From positions 1 to 60,083 of IMG/VR virus record IMGVR_UViG_3300004806_000027: DNA of 60,083 bases; one strand, given 5' to 3'. Of the stretch, positions 7,260-14,618 are shown one piece after another; position 1 is the stretch's first letter, and the number at the start of each line of letters is the position of its first letter. Origin of the DNA: a virus. The notes beneath the pieces were generated by a model that did no database searches, was not told the DNA's origin, and saw only the letters and a list, made by a program, of their open reading frames with translations. The position numbers and the translations under genes were made by a program.

Positions 7260-7298
7260 ATGACCCATATAATGTTCAATAAACCCAATAATGAATAA
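7260..7298 (+). CDS. Very short ORF, 12 residues
   Basis: ATG 7260, behind TAGGAGCCGGG, opens MTHIMFNKPNNE and stops. It may be a leader peptide or the remnant of a lost gene at the end of the tiny-gene string. The first three codons match the 6954 ORF. Confidence 0.2.
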   Translation: MTHIMFNKPNNE

Positions 7299-7375
7299 TA
7301 TATGGGGCAAAACCAGAACACCCCTGACAAATGATGTGTCCGATTCTGTGTCAGCCTAAACCGATATTGTTCGCG

Positions 7376-7744
7376 CTAGGCCGGAGTCACAATTGGCTTG
7401 CCATTAGGCTTTGCGGCTTCAATTGCTTGATAGATAGCCCTTAAAGCTAAATCGGTGGGCGCCGAAAACCACTCGCCTCGAACGTGATAGCCCTGGGATT
7501 TTAAAGTTACCATGGCTTCATATTCTATCCCGATCACTTCTTCGGCGGGCACTTCAAAATACCGGATTAAACGTAATTTGGCGGGTGTGGCATTTTGCAA
7601 AGCCAAAAATCTGGCTTGAACATTTTTCGTTCTGCCAATTTTTAAATGTTGCCCGCTGCGGACCAAATAAACAAAACTGGTTTTGGTTGAATTTTCCAGT
7701 TTTGATGTTTGTGGCGCCAAATTGACTGAAACATCTCCTGCCAT
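7376..7744 (-). CDS. GIY-YIG / T5orf172 (MUG113-like) family protein
   Basis: This 122-residue protein has FVYLVRSGQHLKIGRTKNVQAR and, later, an E in GIEYEA and RGEWFSAP. This is the pattern of the GIY-YIG-like T5orf172/MUG113 domain found in phage and bacterial accessory proteins. Such domains are nuclease-related; whether this copy cuts DNA is not known. It stands alone on the leftward strand just beyond attP, a usual place for cargo genes. Confidence 0.65.
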   Translation of the reverse strand: MAGDVSVNLAPQTSKLENSTKTSFVYLVRSGQHLKIGRTKNVQARFLALQNATPAKLRLIRYFEVPAEEVIGIEYEAMVTLKSQGYHVRGEWFSAPTDLALRAIYQAIEAAKPNGKPIVTPA

Positions 7745-7860
7745 TTTATCACTTTTCCATCAAACTGCCGTTACACTTAGCCCGTAAGTCATTGATATAT
7801 CATACATGAACAGACGCAGAACAAGTGTAAAAAATGGCGGATTTGCTAGGGGTGCATGAT

Positions 7861-7906
7861 ACTTTTAATCAAAGGGTCATGGGTTCGAATCCCATCGCGC
7901 TCACCA
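7861..7906 (+). other. attP: attP core: 3' half of a tRNA-Lys(UUU) gene
   Basis: The sequence starts in the anticodon loop (ACTTTTAA), continues with the 3' anticodon strand TCAAA and the variable loop, then the T arm with ATGGG/CCCAT around GTTCGAATC, the acceptor 3' strand CGCGCTC and the CCA end. The 5' half of a tRNA is absent, so this is not a functional tRNA gene. Known: many integrases use a tRNA 3' end as attachment site and the phage copy restores the gene on insertion. The core is 77 bases beyond the integrase stop. Confidence 0.85.
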
Positions 7907-7909
7907 AGA

Positions 7910-7949
7910 TTTTTCAAGGGGTTAGGGAAAATCCTTAGCCCCTGAAAAA
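7910..7949. terminator. Bidirectional hairpin terminator between attP core and integrase
   Basis: The arms TTTTTCAAGGGGTTAGG and CCTTAGCCCCTGAAAAA pair with two mismatches around a 6-base loop. A/T runs flank both sides, so it can end both the restored tRNA transcript (rightward) and the integrase transcript (leftward). Confidence 0.7.
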
Positions 7950-7983
7950 CCCCCAAAGTGTAACGAAAATTACACCTGATCCT

Positions 7984-9036
7984 TTACCTGTTCGCCCTCC
8001 GTTTCGCTTGAGCGCCTTCGGCACCGGCTGACGATACCACCACATAAGTCGCCGCCTGATTCCGGGTTTTCCAGCCTTGGAGCGCCCGTAACTGATCATC
8101 TGTTGCCCCGGCATTGCCAATTTCCGTGGCGGCTGTCCGGCGCAGATCGCGGAATTGAAGCTGTTCCGGCAGTTTGGCCGCGCGCCTGATCTTGGTGCAT
8201 AGGTGCCGGAAATAATCAGCCTTATAGGGGGCTTTGGTCCCCTCACAAATCAAGACATGCGAGTGTTTGCGCGGCATGGCGTCGATTTCAGCCCAAAGAA
8301 ACGGGTTTTCGAACGGCGCATTGACGCGGGTTTTGGTCTTGGACTGCTTAATCATAAACCCGGACCCGGTGTAAGTGGTCCAAGTCAGCTTGATATAGTC
8401 GCCAGGGCGTTGCCCAAGGTCATAGGCCAATAGCATCGCCAGACGCATGGACGGCCTGCCCATTTCCACGGCGGCATCACAAAATGCAAGGATTTGATCG
8501 ACCGTCCAGACTTGCTCTCGCGGCGGCGGCGTTTGAAGCCCAAGCCCGGCGGCGGGGTTATCTTTGCGCCATCCGAGGTCATAGGCGTGCTTAAGCAATA
8601 TCTGCCAGACCTTCATATACGCATTGGCGGTATAAAGGCCCCTGGCGGCGATTAGCTTCTCATAGGTCTGCAACATGCCGGGCCGGTCAATGGTCGCCAC
8701 AATGACATGCCCGGCAAGCGCGCGGATGTGTTTTAGGAAATGGTCATAGCCCTTTCGGGTGGTTTCCGCCCGGCTCTTATACCGGGGGCAGGACTGATAG
8801 GCGTCGATCAGGGCTGCCACCGTGTCGCCGCGCTTGGTCCTGGCATCCAACCCTAGTTTGGCCCGCTCGACCTGTTCATTAAGCTCCCTGGCCCTTGCAG
8901 CGGCTTTCATGGGGTCTTTGCCCAAAGCCTCGTAAGAAAACCCCAAAGCACGGATAGGGGCCGTGGGGCGCCAATAAAAGCGGTCCCCGACGATATGGAG
9001 CCGTGGCACGCTGAGGCTCAAGCGGATTTGTCCCAA
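7984..9036 (-). CDS. int: Tyrosine integrase
   Basis: The 350-residue protein has an N-terminal arm-binding region, a central core-binding domain (about 70-170) and a C-terminal catalytic domain. Visible catalytic features are the first Arg in DLGQRPGD, the box FRDLRRTAATEIGNAG (RxxR instead of HxxR), GWKT in place of the usual GH, and Tyr in QAATYV near residue 335. These variants occur in alphaproteobacterial phage integrases. It would integrate the phage at a tRNA-Lys gene through the adjacent attP. Its start overlaps the end of the excisionase-like gene by 19 bases, so the two are co-expressed. Confidence 0.9.
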   Translation of the reverse strand: MGQIRLSLSVPRLHIVGDRFYWRPTAPIRALGFSYEALGKDPMKAAARARELNEQVERAKLGLDARTKRGDTVAALIDAYQSCPRYKSRAETTRKGYDHFLKHIRALAGHVIVATIDRPGMLQTYEKLIAARGLYTANAYMKVWQILLKHAYDLGWRKDNPAAGLGLQTPPPREQVWTVDQILAFCDAAVEMGRPSMRLAMLLAYDLGQRPGDYIKLTWTTYTGSGFMIKQSKTKTRVNAPFENPFLWAEIDAMPRKHSHVLICEGTKAPYKADYFRHLCTKIRRAAKLPEQLQFRDLRRTAATEIGNAGATDDQLRALQGWKTRNQAATYVVVSSAGAEGAQAKRRANR

Positions 9037-9335
9037 TTTATGTCCCCGAGGCCCGAAGGTTGATCAGGAAGAGTATCAGATACAATGCCCTTTAGCCGGT
9101 CAACTGCCCTATCAAGGTCGCCCAAATCCCAAAATATGCGCCGTCCGCGCCGGATTGGCGGGGGCCAAATGCCTTGTTCGACCTCCGTTCGGAAAGTACC
9201 GATCGAGACACCGCCGACATAGGCAGCCGCCAAAAGTTCTGGTAGCAATCGCGGCCAATTTGGCAGCCGTGCCCAAGGCCGATGAATTTCAATTTCATCT
9301 TGCCTGTTGGCTGGGATTGGGCGCGGGAAGTTCAT
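9018..9335 (-). CDS. Excisionase-like HTH protein (AlpA/Xis type)
   Basis: The 105-residue protein contains LAAAYVGGVSIGTFRTEVEQGIWPPPIRRGRRIFWDLGDLDRAVD, the winged-helix pattern of AlpA-like/Xis DNA-binding proteins. It is immediately upstream of and overlapping the integrase gene. It likely directs excision and may repress its own operon. Confidence 0.7.
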   Translation of the reverse strand: MNFPRPIPANRQDEIEIHRPWARLPNWPRLLPELLAAAYVGGVSIGTFRTEVEQGIWPPPIRRGRRIFWDLGDLDRAVDRLKGIVSDTLPDQPSGLGDINWDKSA

Positions 9336-9377
9336 GGGTTATCCGGCCTGACGGGATAGGAAGCGGGGGGTCATGGG

Positions 9378-9566
9378 TTATTTAATTGCCAGCGTTTGGC
9401 GCTCGATGATGCGAGCCAAAAATCCAATTGAGGCAATAATTGTTGAAATCCCGTCTGCAATAAGTTCGGCCTCAGATGCAGGTGTAAAATTCCATCCAAA
9501 GTAAGCTGTTTCGACAGTGCAATAAAAAATCGCCAAAACAAAAATCCATGTTGATATTGGCATCAT
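9378..9566 (-). CDS. Small membrane protein
   Basis: The 62-residue protein has one clear membrane segment at residues 5-25 and a second, weaker one at about 40-54 (GISTIIASIGFLARII). It overlaps the next upstream gene by 4 bases (coupled). No family recognised. Confidence 0.5.
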   Translation of the reverse strand: MMPISTWIFVLAIFYCTVETAYFGWNFTPASEAELIADGISTIIASIGFLARIIERQTLAIK

Positions 9567-9763
9567 TCCCTCCCATCATGCGACAAACCCCATTGAACCA
9601 GTCGCCAACCCCCGCCTATAACCGATAAAACAAAAAATGCTTTAGGCACAAAACTTTCAGCGCCAAATATCATCATTGTGCAAAAGAAAATTCCAAACCA
9701 AATTAAAAAACATCCGACAATAATTGCCGTTTTTGCATCTGCTTTTTCCATCATTCCCTCCAT
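9563..9763 (-). CDS. Small membrane protein with two segments
   Basis: The 66-residue protein has hydrophobic segments at about 12-33 and 39-57 and a polar C-terminus. MMEKADAK (third codon onward) is an alternative start. It is coupled to the following membrane gene, and the pair could be membrane partners such as exclusion proteins; this is inference only. Confidence 0.5.
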   Translation of the reverse strand: MEGMMEKADAKTAIIVGCFLIWFGIFFCTMMIFGAESFVPKAFFVLSVIGGGWRLVQWGLSHDGRE

Positions 9764-9779
9764 TCAATCGCCTGGATGC

Positions 9780-10142
9780 CTATAAGCTTCTGCGAAATAG
9801 CTTGTCGTTGTAGCCGATCTTGGCCGATGTGCGATTGAATTTATCAATCACAGCCACTTCCAAATTGATCCCGGCGCTTTGAGCGAGCAAATCGAGATAA
9901 ATAAACGTATCTGCAATTTCATCCGCCAAAGCTGCTTGCAATTGTTCCGGCGTTTCGCTGTTGCCGGGAATTCCATCGCGCACACGATTCAGCTTTTTTG
10001 CGACATTGGCAGCTTCGCCAAGTTCACCAACAACCGCAGTAAACCAGTCCGAAAGGGTCCATCTCGAAAGGGCGTGGTTGAAACCATTGGCCGCTTCGCA
10101 ACGGCGGCGGTTGAAAACACTGAAATCTTGAAAGTCCATCAT
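9780..10142 (-). CDS. MazG-like nucleotide pyrophosphohydrolase
   Basis: The 120-residue protein has WFTAVVGELGEAANVAKK, then LADEIADTFIYLDLLAQ. These are the two acidic helices (ExxE and ExxD) of the MazG/all-alpha NTP-PPase fold that bind Mg2+ and hydrolyse NTPs to NMP and PPi. Phage MazG-like enzymes are thought to adjust nucleotide or alarmone pools during infection. The mRNA upstream carries the structured element at 10169-10226. Two adjacent ATG codons are possible starts. Confidence 0.8.
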   Translation of the reverse strand: MMDFQDFSVFNRRRCEAANGFNHALSRWTLSDWFTAVVGELGEAANVAKKLNRVRDGIPGNSETPEQLQAALADEIADTFIYLDLLAQSAGINLEVAVIDKFNRTSAKIGYNDKLFRRSL

Positions 10143-10168
10143 TGTCTCCTTTTGTTAATCGCCGGGGT

Positions 10169-10226
10169 GCATAGGGCCACCGCCCCGGCTCGGTGCTGGA
10201 AGCGCCGACGGTTCGCCGCCCTATGC
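10169..10226 (-). promoter_or_regulatory. Structured 5' leader before the MazG-like gene
   Basis: GCATAGGGC (10169-10177) and GCCCTATGC (10218-10226) form a perfect 9-base stem. Inside, GCCCCGGCTCGGTGCTGGA (10182-10200) matches 17 of 19 bases of a hairpin at 15736-15754. Both lie in non-coding gaps upstream of leftward genes. This may be a cis-acting RNA element or protein-binding site; its nature is unknown. Confidence 0.45.
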
Positions 10227-10273
10227 GTTGGTGGTTTCGGGGTTAAGGGCGGCATCGACGCGAGTGGCCTTTC

Positions 10274-10465
10274 TTATCGATTAATTCCAATTGAGATTTG
10301 AACAATCAGCCCATCAAGGACGCCAATTAACGCTTTAAGGTCTTTTTGGGCCGCGTGACCCATGCTACCGGCCAAAGCGTGATTTACGACCAACAATTGA
10401 TGCAGCGCGGCTAGGTCGAGTGGCGTCACGTTAATTGTGATCGTGTGAGTGTCCAAGGCATTCAT
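10274..10465 (-). CDS. Small protein of the early left operon
   Basis: The 63-residue protein (ITINVTPLDLAALHQLLVVNHALAG) has a beta then helix layout and no recognised family. The start is preceded by a GAGGCCCC junction similar to the ones in the 3.9-5.0 kb operon. Confidence 0.5.
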   Translation of the reverse strand: MNALDTHTITINVTPLDLAALHQLLVVNHALAGSMGHAAQKDLKALIGVLDGLIVQISIGINR

Positions 10466-10476
10466 GGTTGGGGCCT

Positions 10477-10845
10477 CTATTCCATAATTTCGACAAGGAA
10501 ATCGCGCTCAATTTGCGCGGTCAGTTTTGCAACCGTTTCGGCGGGAACCTGATGATCGGCCCCCAAGCCGTTATGGACTGCACCAATGGCGAACCTTACG
10601 GCCCGCTCAACCTTATCGCGTTCTTGGGCATAGGTTTTCTTGGTGACTTCCGGGTGTCCAGCGATCATTGGGCGGGCCTTTTTTGAGTGCAGCGCGTCGG
10701 CTGCAAAGTTTTGAAGAACACTGGTATCTGAACCACTTTTGGCGGCGTCAATAATCAAACGCAAAGCCGCCTCAAGCTCCCTAATGCGGGCAGATTGCCT
10801 TATGTTGTCAGTCAATATTTGACGCATTGGGTTTTTGTCATCCAT
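10477..10845 (-). CDS. Phage protein of unknown function
   Basis: The 122-residue protein is helical with a short coiled-coil start (RIRELEAALRLIIDAAKSG) and a C-terminal HNGLGADHQVPAETVAKL region. It lies four bases after its upstream neighbour in the operon. No family recognised. Confidence 0.5.
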   Translation of the reverse strand: MDDKNPMRQILTDNIRQSARIRELEAALRLIIDAAKSGSDTSVLQNFAADALHSKKARPMIAGHPEVTKKTYAQERDKVERAVRFAIGAVHNGLGADHQVPAETVAKLTAQIERDFLVEIME

Positions 10846-10848
10846 CGG

Positions 10849-11217
10849 TCAGTCCTCAATTGGTGGGGTTGGTAGGGGCATCCAGTGGGTGGGCATAAAT
10901 TCAACCGGGTCGTGAGTATTGATCCACCACCATTCCATTTGACCATCATTTGATCTTGCAAAAATTGCTTCTCCGACTTTGTTGTTCTTTGTTGCCAAAA
11001 TTACAGATTGATATTTTGGCGCATTTTCAATCGGTCGCCATTTCCGCTCAGCTTCCAACTCCGCCACCTTCTTACGTAGTGCATCTATTTCATCGCAGAG
11101 GGCGGGTATGTGCTCGTAGGCAATTTCAGCAGCAAGAAATATATTACCTGGAAACCAATCATTTGGCTTTATACCATGCAGCAATGCGCGGATTTGTGTT
11201 GTGTCTAGGGTTATCAC
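10849..11217 (-). CDS. DUF551-type phage protein with coiled-coil N-terminus
   Basis: The 122-residue protein has an N-terminal helical part (ALCDEIDALRKKVAELEAE) followed by KWRPIENAPKYQSVILA and ending VEFMPTHWMPLPTPP. The W-x-P-I...THWMPLP-x-PP pattern is that of DUF551, a domain common in phage early regions and of unknown function. It overlaps the upstream HNH-like gene by four bases. Confidence 0.65.
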   Translation of the reverse strand: MITLDTTQIRALLHGIKPNDWFPGNIFLAAEIAYEHIPALCDEIDALRKKVAELEAERKWRPIENAPKYQSVILATKNNKVGEAIFARSNDGQMEWWWINTHDPVEFMPTHWMPLPTPPIED

Positions 11218-11585
11218 TGTCTCTCCTGTTTCATCTTATGTGGTGATCTGCGCCATAGATCGGCGGCAATGGTGTGGGGGTCTAACCGATACTTAGCCGC
11301 GAATGTCTTTGCCCCGATCCGATGGCTTTCCGCGTGATGCCCGTTAGGTCCACCACATAGCGGCCACGTCCAGTTGTCGCCATTTTTAAGCCCCATACCG
11401 CCCCGATCAGCCAATGGCACGTCATAGTCAACGTGAGCACATTCTATCGGTGTATTGACGCATCCTGGTGCAGCACAGACGTGACCGCGCACCCATTGAC
11501 GGTGTGATGCGTTACGGATCGGCCCGTCATTGTCTCGAATACCTGAGCGGGTGTGTTTGCGGCGTTGGAGCATGGCAGACCTCAA
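11214..11585 (-). CDS. HNH-like zinc protein (recombination nuclease-like)
   Basis: The 123-residue protein has HRQWVRGHVCAAPGC, IECAHVDY, LKNGDNWTWPLCGG and HHAESHRIG. The Cys/His spacing and the HV-x(n)-N-x(n)-H-x(3)-H pattern resemble phage HNH/DUF968-type proteins found beside recombination genes. It lies in an ATGA-coupled operon with SSB, an ATPase and an exonuclease, which points to DNA recombination or repair. Catalysis has not been shown for this subtype. Confidence 0.55.
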   Translation of the reverse strand: MRSAMLQRRKHTRSGIRDNDGPIRNASHRQWVRGHVCAAPGCVNTPIECAHVDYDVPLADRGGMGLKNGDNWTWPLCGGPNGHHAESHRIGAKTFAAKYRLDPHTIAADLWRRSPHKMKQERQ

Positions 11586-12043
11586 AATGGGATTTCATCA
11601 TCCATATCGCTGTTTTGTGGCGCACGATATGATGAGGCTGGGCGTTCGTCCTGATTGTAATCATCCTCGCCTGGTTCTCGATTTGATGCTCTAGCACCAT
11701 CCAGCATGGTCAATTCGCCTTTAAACCGTGCCAAAACGATCTCGGTTGAATATCGTTCAGTGCCGCCTTGATCGACCCATTTGCGGGTCTGCAATTGGCC
11801 TTCAAGATAGACTTTCGCGCCTTTCTTGAGGTATTGCTGCGCGACCTTGCCCAAGGCATCGTTAAAAATTACAACACGATGCCACTCGGTTTTCTCGCGG
11901 CGTTCACCTGAATTTTTATCCCGCCATGATTCCGATGTGGCAACCCGCAAGTTTACAATCAAGTCACCTGATTGCGTGTGGCGGCATTCGGGGTCTGCGC
12001 CCAAATGACCAAGGATGATGCATTTATTGACTGATCCGGCCAT
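11582..12043 (-). CDS. ssb: Single-stranded DNA-binding protein
   Basis: The 153-residue protein carries a clear OB fold (NKCIILGHLGADPE; LRVATSESW; TEWHRVVIF; KVYLEGQLQTRKW) and a disordered tail ending in the acidic tip DDEIPF, which in bacterial SSBs recruits repair and replication enzymes. It is coupled to the flanking HNH-like and ATPase genes and belongs to a phage recombination module. Confidence 0.93.
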   Translation of the reverse strand: MAGSVNKCIILGHLGADPECRHTQSGDLIVNLRVATSESWRDKNSGERREKTEWHRVVIFNDALGKVAQQYLKKGAKVYLEGQLQTRKWVDQGGTERYSTEIVLARFKGELTMLDGARASNREPGEDDYNQDERPASSYRAPQNSDMDDEIPF

Positions 12044-12987
12044 TATGCGGCCTCCCCTAAACCGTCATCTTTCGGTTCGGTTGGCTCTGGTTCATTTTCA
12101 GCGTGTAGCGCGTCAACGGTTTGCGCCACAATTTTGAGCCGGTCTTTTTCATCGGCCAAAAGCCGCTGGTGTTCTTTGGGGGTATGTTTCCAGCAATCCG
12201 CAAAGGCAATTAAACCTTGCTGGGCGGCTTCAATCATTAAAGCCTTGGACCGTTCAAGGGCGGTATCGACTGCCTGTCCAGTGGATACCCATTCTTTAAT
12301 GATCCGTCCTGTATCAACGGTGATTAGATCGCCGTCTTTTAAAACGCCGGTTAAGGGCTTTGGTAGGTTTTTCAGCTTGGAATAATATGCTTTGTTGGTC
12401 TGGTAATCACAAAGGCAAGCAAGGGTCATTTCATAAATGAAACGGGATTCCTGTTCGCAAATCATTTCGCCCTTAATGAACGTGTCTTTGCCTTGGGCGT
12501 TTTTGACCGTTAGCAATTCTGGCTTTGCGCGAAGGGTAAAAATGACCGGCACTTGACAACGGAGAATGCGATTCATCATTCGAGCGTGGTTGCGCTTTGG
12601 TTTAATCCATGCTTGGGGGCCGGGCTTTGCCATTTCCTCGGCTTGCTCGATACATCCGCCTGTGCCGGACCACTCCATGGTCATACTGTCGATCACAATG
12701 CAGTCAGCTCCGGCATTTTCAGCGGCGTCGATGGCGTCAATAAATGATGCACTGGTAAACGGCGGATACATATCTCCCACGATAAACCCGCCAATTGTCG
12801 GATCATCGGCATACATTTGGCTTCGACCGTTCTCGGTGTCCAAGACAATAATCTTGCCTTTGGGTCCGGCAATGCCTCGCGCCATTAAAAGAGCACCATA
12901 AGTTTTTCCGCTGCCTGATGGTCCACCAATGGCAATGAGCGGGCGGGTGGCTTTGCGGATCGCTTGGGTAAATTTCATCACGGTCAT
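12043..12987 (-). CDS. RecA-fold ATPase (Sak4-like / AAA_24)
   Basis: The 314-residue product has Walker A GPSGSGKT, Walker B CIVIDSMTMEW and a sensor region VPVIFTLRAKPE. This is the compact RecA-like ATPase family that phages place between an exonuclease and SSB, where it supports single-strand annealing recombination. ATG 12987 overlaps the exonuclease stop as ATGA and has an AGAGGTG Shine-Dalgarno, which decides it over a longer frame. Confidence 0.75.
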   Translation of the reverse strand: MTVMKFTQAIRKATRPLIAIGGPSGSGKTYGALLMARGIAGPKGKIIVLDTENGRSQMYADDPTIGGFIVGDMYPPFTSASFIDAIDAAENAGADCIVIDSMTMEWSGTGGCIEQAEEMAKPGPQAWIKPKRNHARMMNRILRCQVPVIFTLRAKPELLTVKNAQGKDTFIKGEMICEQESRFIYEMTLACLCDYQTNKAYYSKLKNLPKPLTGVLKDGDLITVDTGRIIKEWVSTGQAVDTALERSKALMIEAAQQGLIAFADCWKHTPKEHQRLLADEKDRLKIVAQTVDALHAENEPEPTEPKDDGLGEAA

Positions 12988-14093
12988 TGGACACCTCTTT
13001 GGAGCACCCACACTGGAAACTCGTCATCGCGGAAAGGTTGGATTTCGTAGTCAGTCACCCATGGTTCATCGGGGCCAAAAGTCCGCATATATCGCGCCCA
13101 TTGCTCGATGCCGTGCTTGTAGGCCATGCGACCGATTGAAAAATATTCGTTAGCCTGGGCACCCAATCCAGCAAAGGTGTCAAATTCGGCAAATTCACGA
13201 ATAATAAAATTGGGACAGCGACCAGTTTGCAGAAAAGCAAAAAAGAACCTATGCCGGTCGGTCGCCATGACCTTTTCAAGCCATTCGGGGTCATGATCCC
13301 CAACAATTGCCAGCTTCCCGGCTTTGAATAGAGCCTTGATGGTTTTAATGCCGTCCAGATAGACAGCGGCTTGGATTTCATAGCGGTTGTTTGAAATCTC
13401 GCTAACCACGGCTGACCGCAAGTCTTTGCCCATTTTGTTGGCAAAGGTCTTTAGGTCCACTATGGCGCTGGGTTTTAAATAGTCGATCCGGGCCTTCATC
13501 GGGACGCCGGATTCATGCACCCAAAAAATTGAAACCTCCGACATGCCGCCCGTAAATGCACGTTTGGCGCTGTCCATGCGGGATAAAACCATGCGGGCGC
13601 GTTGCAGCTCTGTCCAAGTCTCGCGGGATACCGCTTCACAATCCATGTGATCGGCTTTCCATTTGGCGCGAATATCTGGCCAAAATTCTAGGGCAGGGTT
13701 GATTTCAAGGGCGAGCTGATACAGTTCGGCATTAGTGCCCGTCTGTTTTGCGCCCTGATCTTTCAACCAAGCTTTTAACGCTGATCCATCCGGCAATGCG
13801 TCCGGATAATTTTCAATGGTTGGCGCTACCACGTAGGTCGCATCGAAAGCCGCAATGCCTTCCAAAAGCATTTTGTGATATGCTTTGCCTTTGTCTTTGG
13901 CTTCGGTTTGGTCATCTTCCCGCGTGGGGTCCAGACAATCGCACCAATAATCAAAAGGTGATCGGATCAAGCTTTTAATGCCTGACGCGGATAGGCTGGG
14001 GTCCGCACGGTATTCATTTTCGGGCAGGTTAAAATAAATACCTGGCGCGAATCCCGCTTTGGGCAAAGCGTGAAGTTTGGTGGGCGCGTTCAT
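12984..14093 (-). CDS. RecE-like 5'-3' exonuclease (PDDEXK, DUF3799)
   Basis: The 369-residue protein has the RecE/exonuclease VIII C-terminal domain pattern: LSASGIKSLIRSPFDYW, GKAYHKMLLEG, SEVSIFWVHESGVPMKARIDYL, AIVDLKTFA and YEIQAAVYLDG. The Asp in ARIDYL, the VDLK segment and the Gln/Tyr of IQAAVY form the nuclease site. With the downstream ATPase and SSB it makes a recombination module. The start at 14093 is chosen for its GGGAGC Shine-Dalgarno and the ATGA overlap with the 32-codon gene upstream. Confidence 0.8.
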   Translation of the reverse strand: MNAPTKLHALPKAGFAPGIYFNLPENEYRADPSLSASGIKSLIRSPFDYWCDCLDPTREDDQTEAKDKGKAYHKMLLEGIAAFDATYVVAPTIENYPDALPDGSALKAWLKDQGAKQTGTNAELYQLALEINPALEFWPDIRAKWKADHMDCEAVSRETWTELQRARMVLSRMDSAKRAFTGGMSEVSIFWVHESGVPMKARIDYLKPSAIVDLKTFANKMGKDLRSAVVSEISNNRYEIQAAVYLDGIKTIKALFKAGKLAIVGDHDPEWLEKVMATDRHRFFFAFLQTGRCPNFIIREFAEFDTFAGLGAQANEYFSIGRMAYKHGIEQWARYMRTFGPDEPWVTDYEIQPFRDDEFPVWVLQRGVQ

Positions 14094-14188
14094 TTCTTTG
14101 CTCCCATAATGGCTGCGCAAATCAGCCGGGTTTCTAGGGGTAAGTCAGCAAGCGTTGGACGCTTGAACCAATTAAAAATCAGTTTCAT
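14090..14188 (-). CDS. 32-residue coupled gene
   Basis: ATG 14188 overlaps the stop of the upstream membrane-protein gene (ATGA), and its own TGA overlaps the exonuclease start the same way. The peptide is MKLIFNWFKRPTLADLP then LETRLICAAIMGAKK, basic and partly hydrophobic. The double coupling suggests it is translated, as a small protein or at least a translational bridge. Confidence 0.5.
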   Translation of the reverse strand: MKLIFNWFKRPTLADLPLETRLICAAIMGAKK

Positions 14189-14466
14189 AGCGTCACCAAG
14201 ACGATGGTTGCGGCGCATGCGATAAAACCAACAAAAAAAGTTAAAACCGAAAATGCCAGTAAAAAATCGTTGGTCACGTCTTTGACAACCACACGGCTTT
14301 TAAAGGGAATATCGAACGTCTTTTTTTCATCGACATATTCGCGCAACAATTGAACGGTTAAATCCCGTTGCGCGCGGCGTTCGAGTTCGGCGTTTATAAA
14401 ATTTATTGATTTGCGGCGTGTATGTGGGCGCACAATAACGCGCGGCTGATCGGGTGTGGCAATCAT
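14185..14466 (-). CDS. C-terminally anchored membrane protein
   Basis: The 93-residue protein has a basic cytosolic N-terminal region (RPHTRRKSINFINAELERRAQRD) and a single long hydrophobic segment at the end (about 68-92). It is coupled by ATGA overlaps to genes on both sides. No family recognised. Confidence 0.55.
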   Translation of the reverse strand: MIATPDQPRVIVRPHTRRKSINFINAELERRAQRDLTVQLLREYVDEKKTFDIPFKSRVVVKDVTNDFLLAFSVLTFFVGFIACAATIVLVTL

Positions 14467-14612
14467 TGTTCACCTGCCATTTGGCGTTCGGCCAAATCAA
14501 TATTGCACACGTCGCAAATAAACGGCGCGCGGTCGCCAAGCCAAAAGCCTGACTCGGTGTCTTGTTTTCCAATCCGCTCGTCGCATATTTCGCAAAGGTG
14601 TTCGATTTCCAT
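14463..14612 (-). CDS. 49-residue zinc-ribbon-like protein
   Basis: This small gene encodes MEIEHLCEICDERIGKQD and later FICDVCNIDLAERQ. Two CxxC pairs 24 residues apart are the hallmark of a treble-clef or zinc-ribbon fold. Its TGA overlaps the ATG of the next gene. It likely binds zinc; the partner is unknown. Confidence 0.6.
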   Translation of the reverse strand: MEIEHLCEICDERIGKQDTESGFWLGDRAPFICDVCNIDLAERQMAGEQ

Positions 14613-14618
14613 GGTAAA

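Larger units (their letters stand above)
7771..7977. promoter_or_regulatory. Candidate integrase arm-binding sites around attP
   Basis: Four copies of an 8-base motif, AAGTGTAA or its complement, flank the tRNA-like core: 7771-7778 (inverted), 7823-7830, 7956-7963, and 7970-7977 (inverted, AGGTGTAA). The paired arrangement on both sides of the core and next to the integrase gene is what arm-type sites of a lambda-like integrase look like. Confidence 0.55.

Noticed and set aside
7861-7906. Functional phage tRNA gene
   Set aside because: Only the anticodon loop to CCA part is present. The sequence upstream (TGATA before the loop) cannot form the anticodon, D or acceptor stems.
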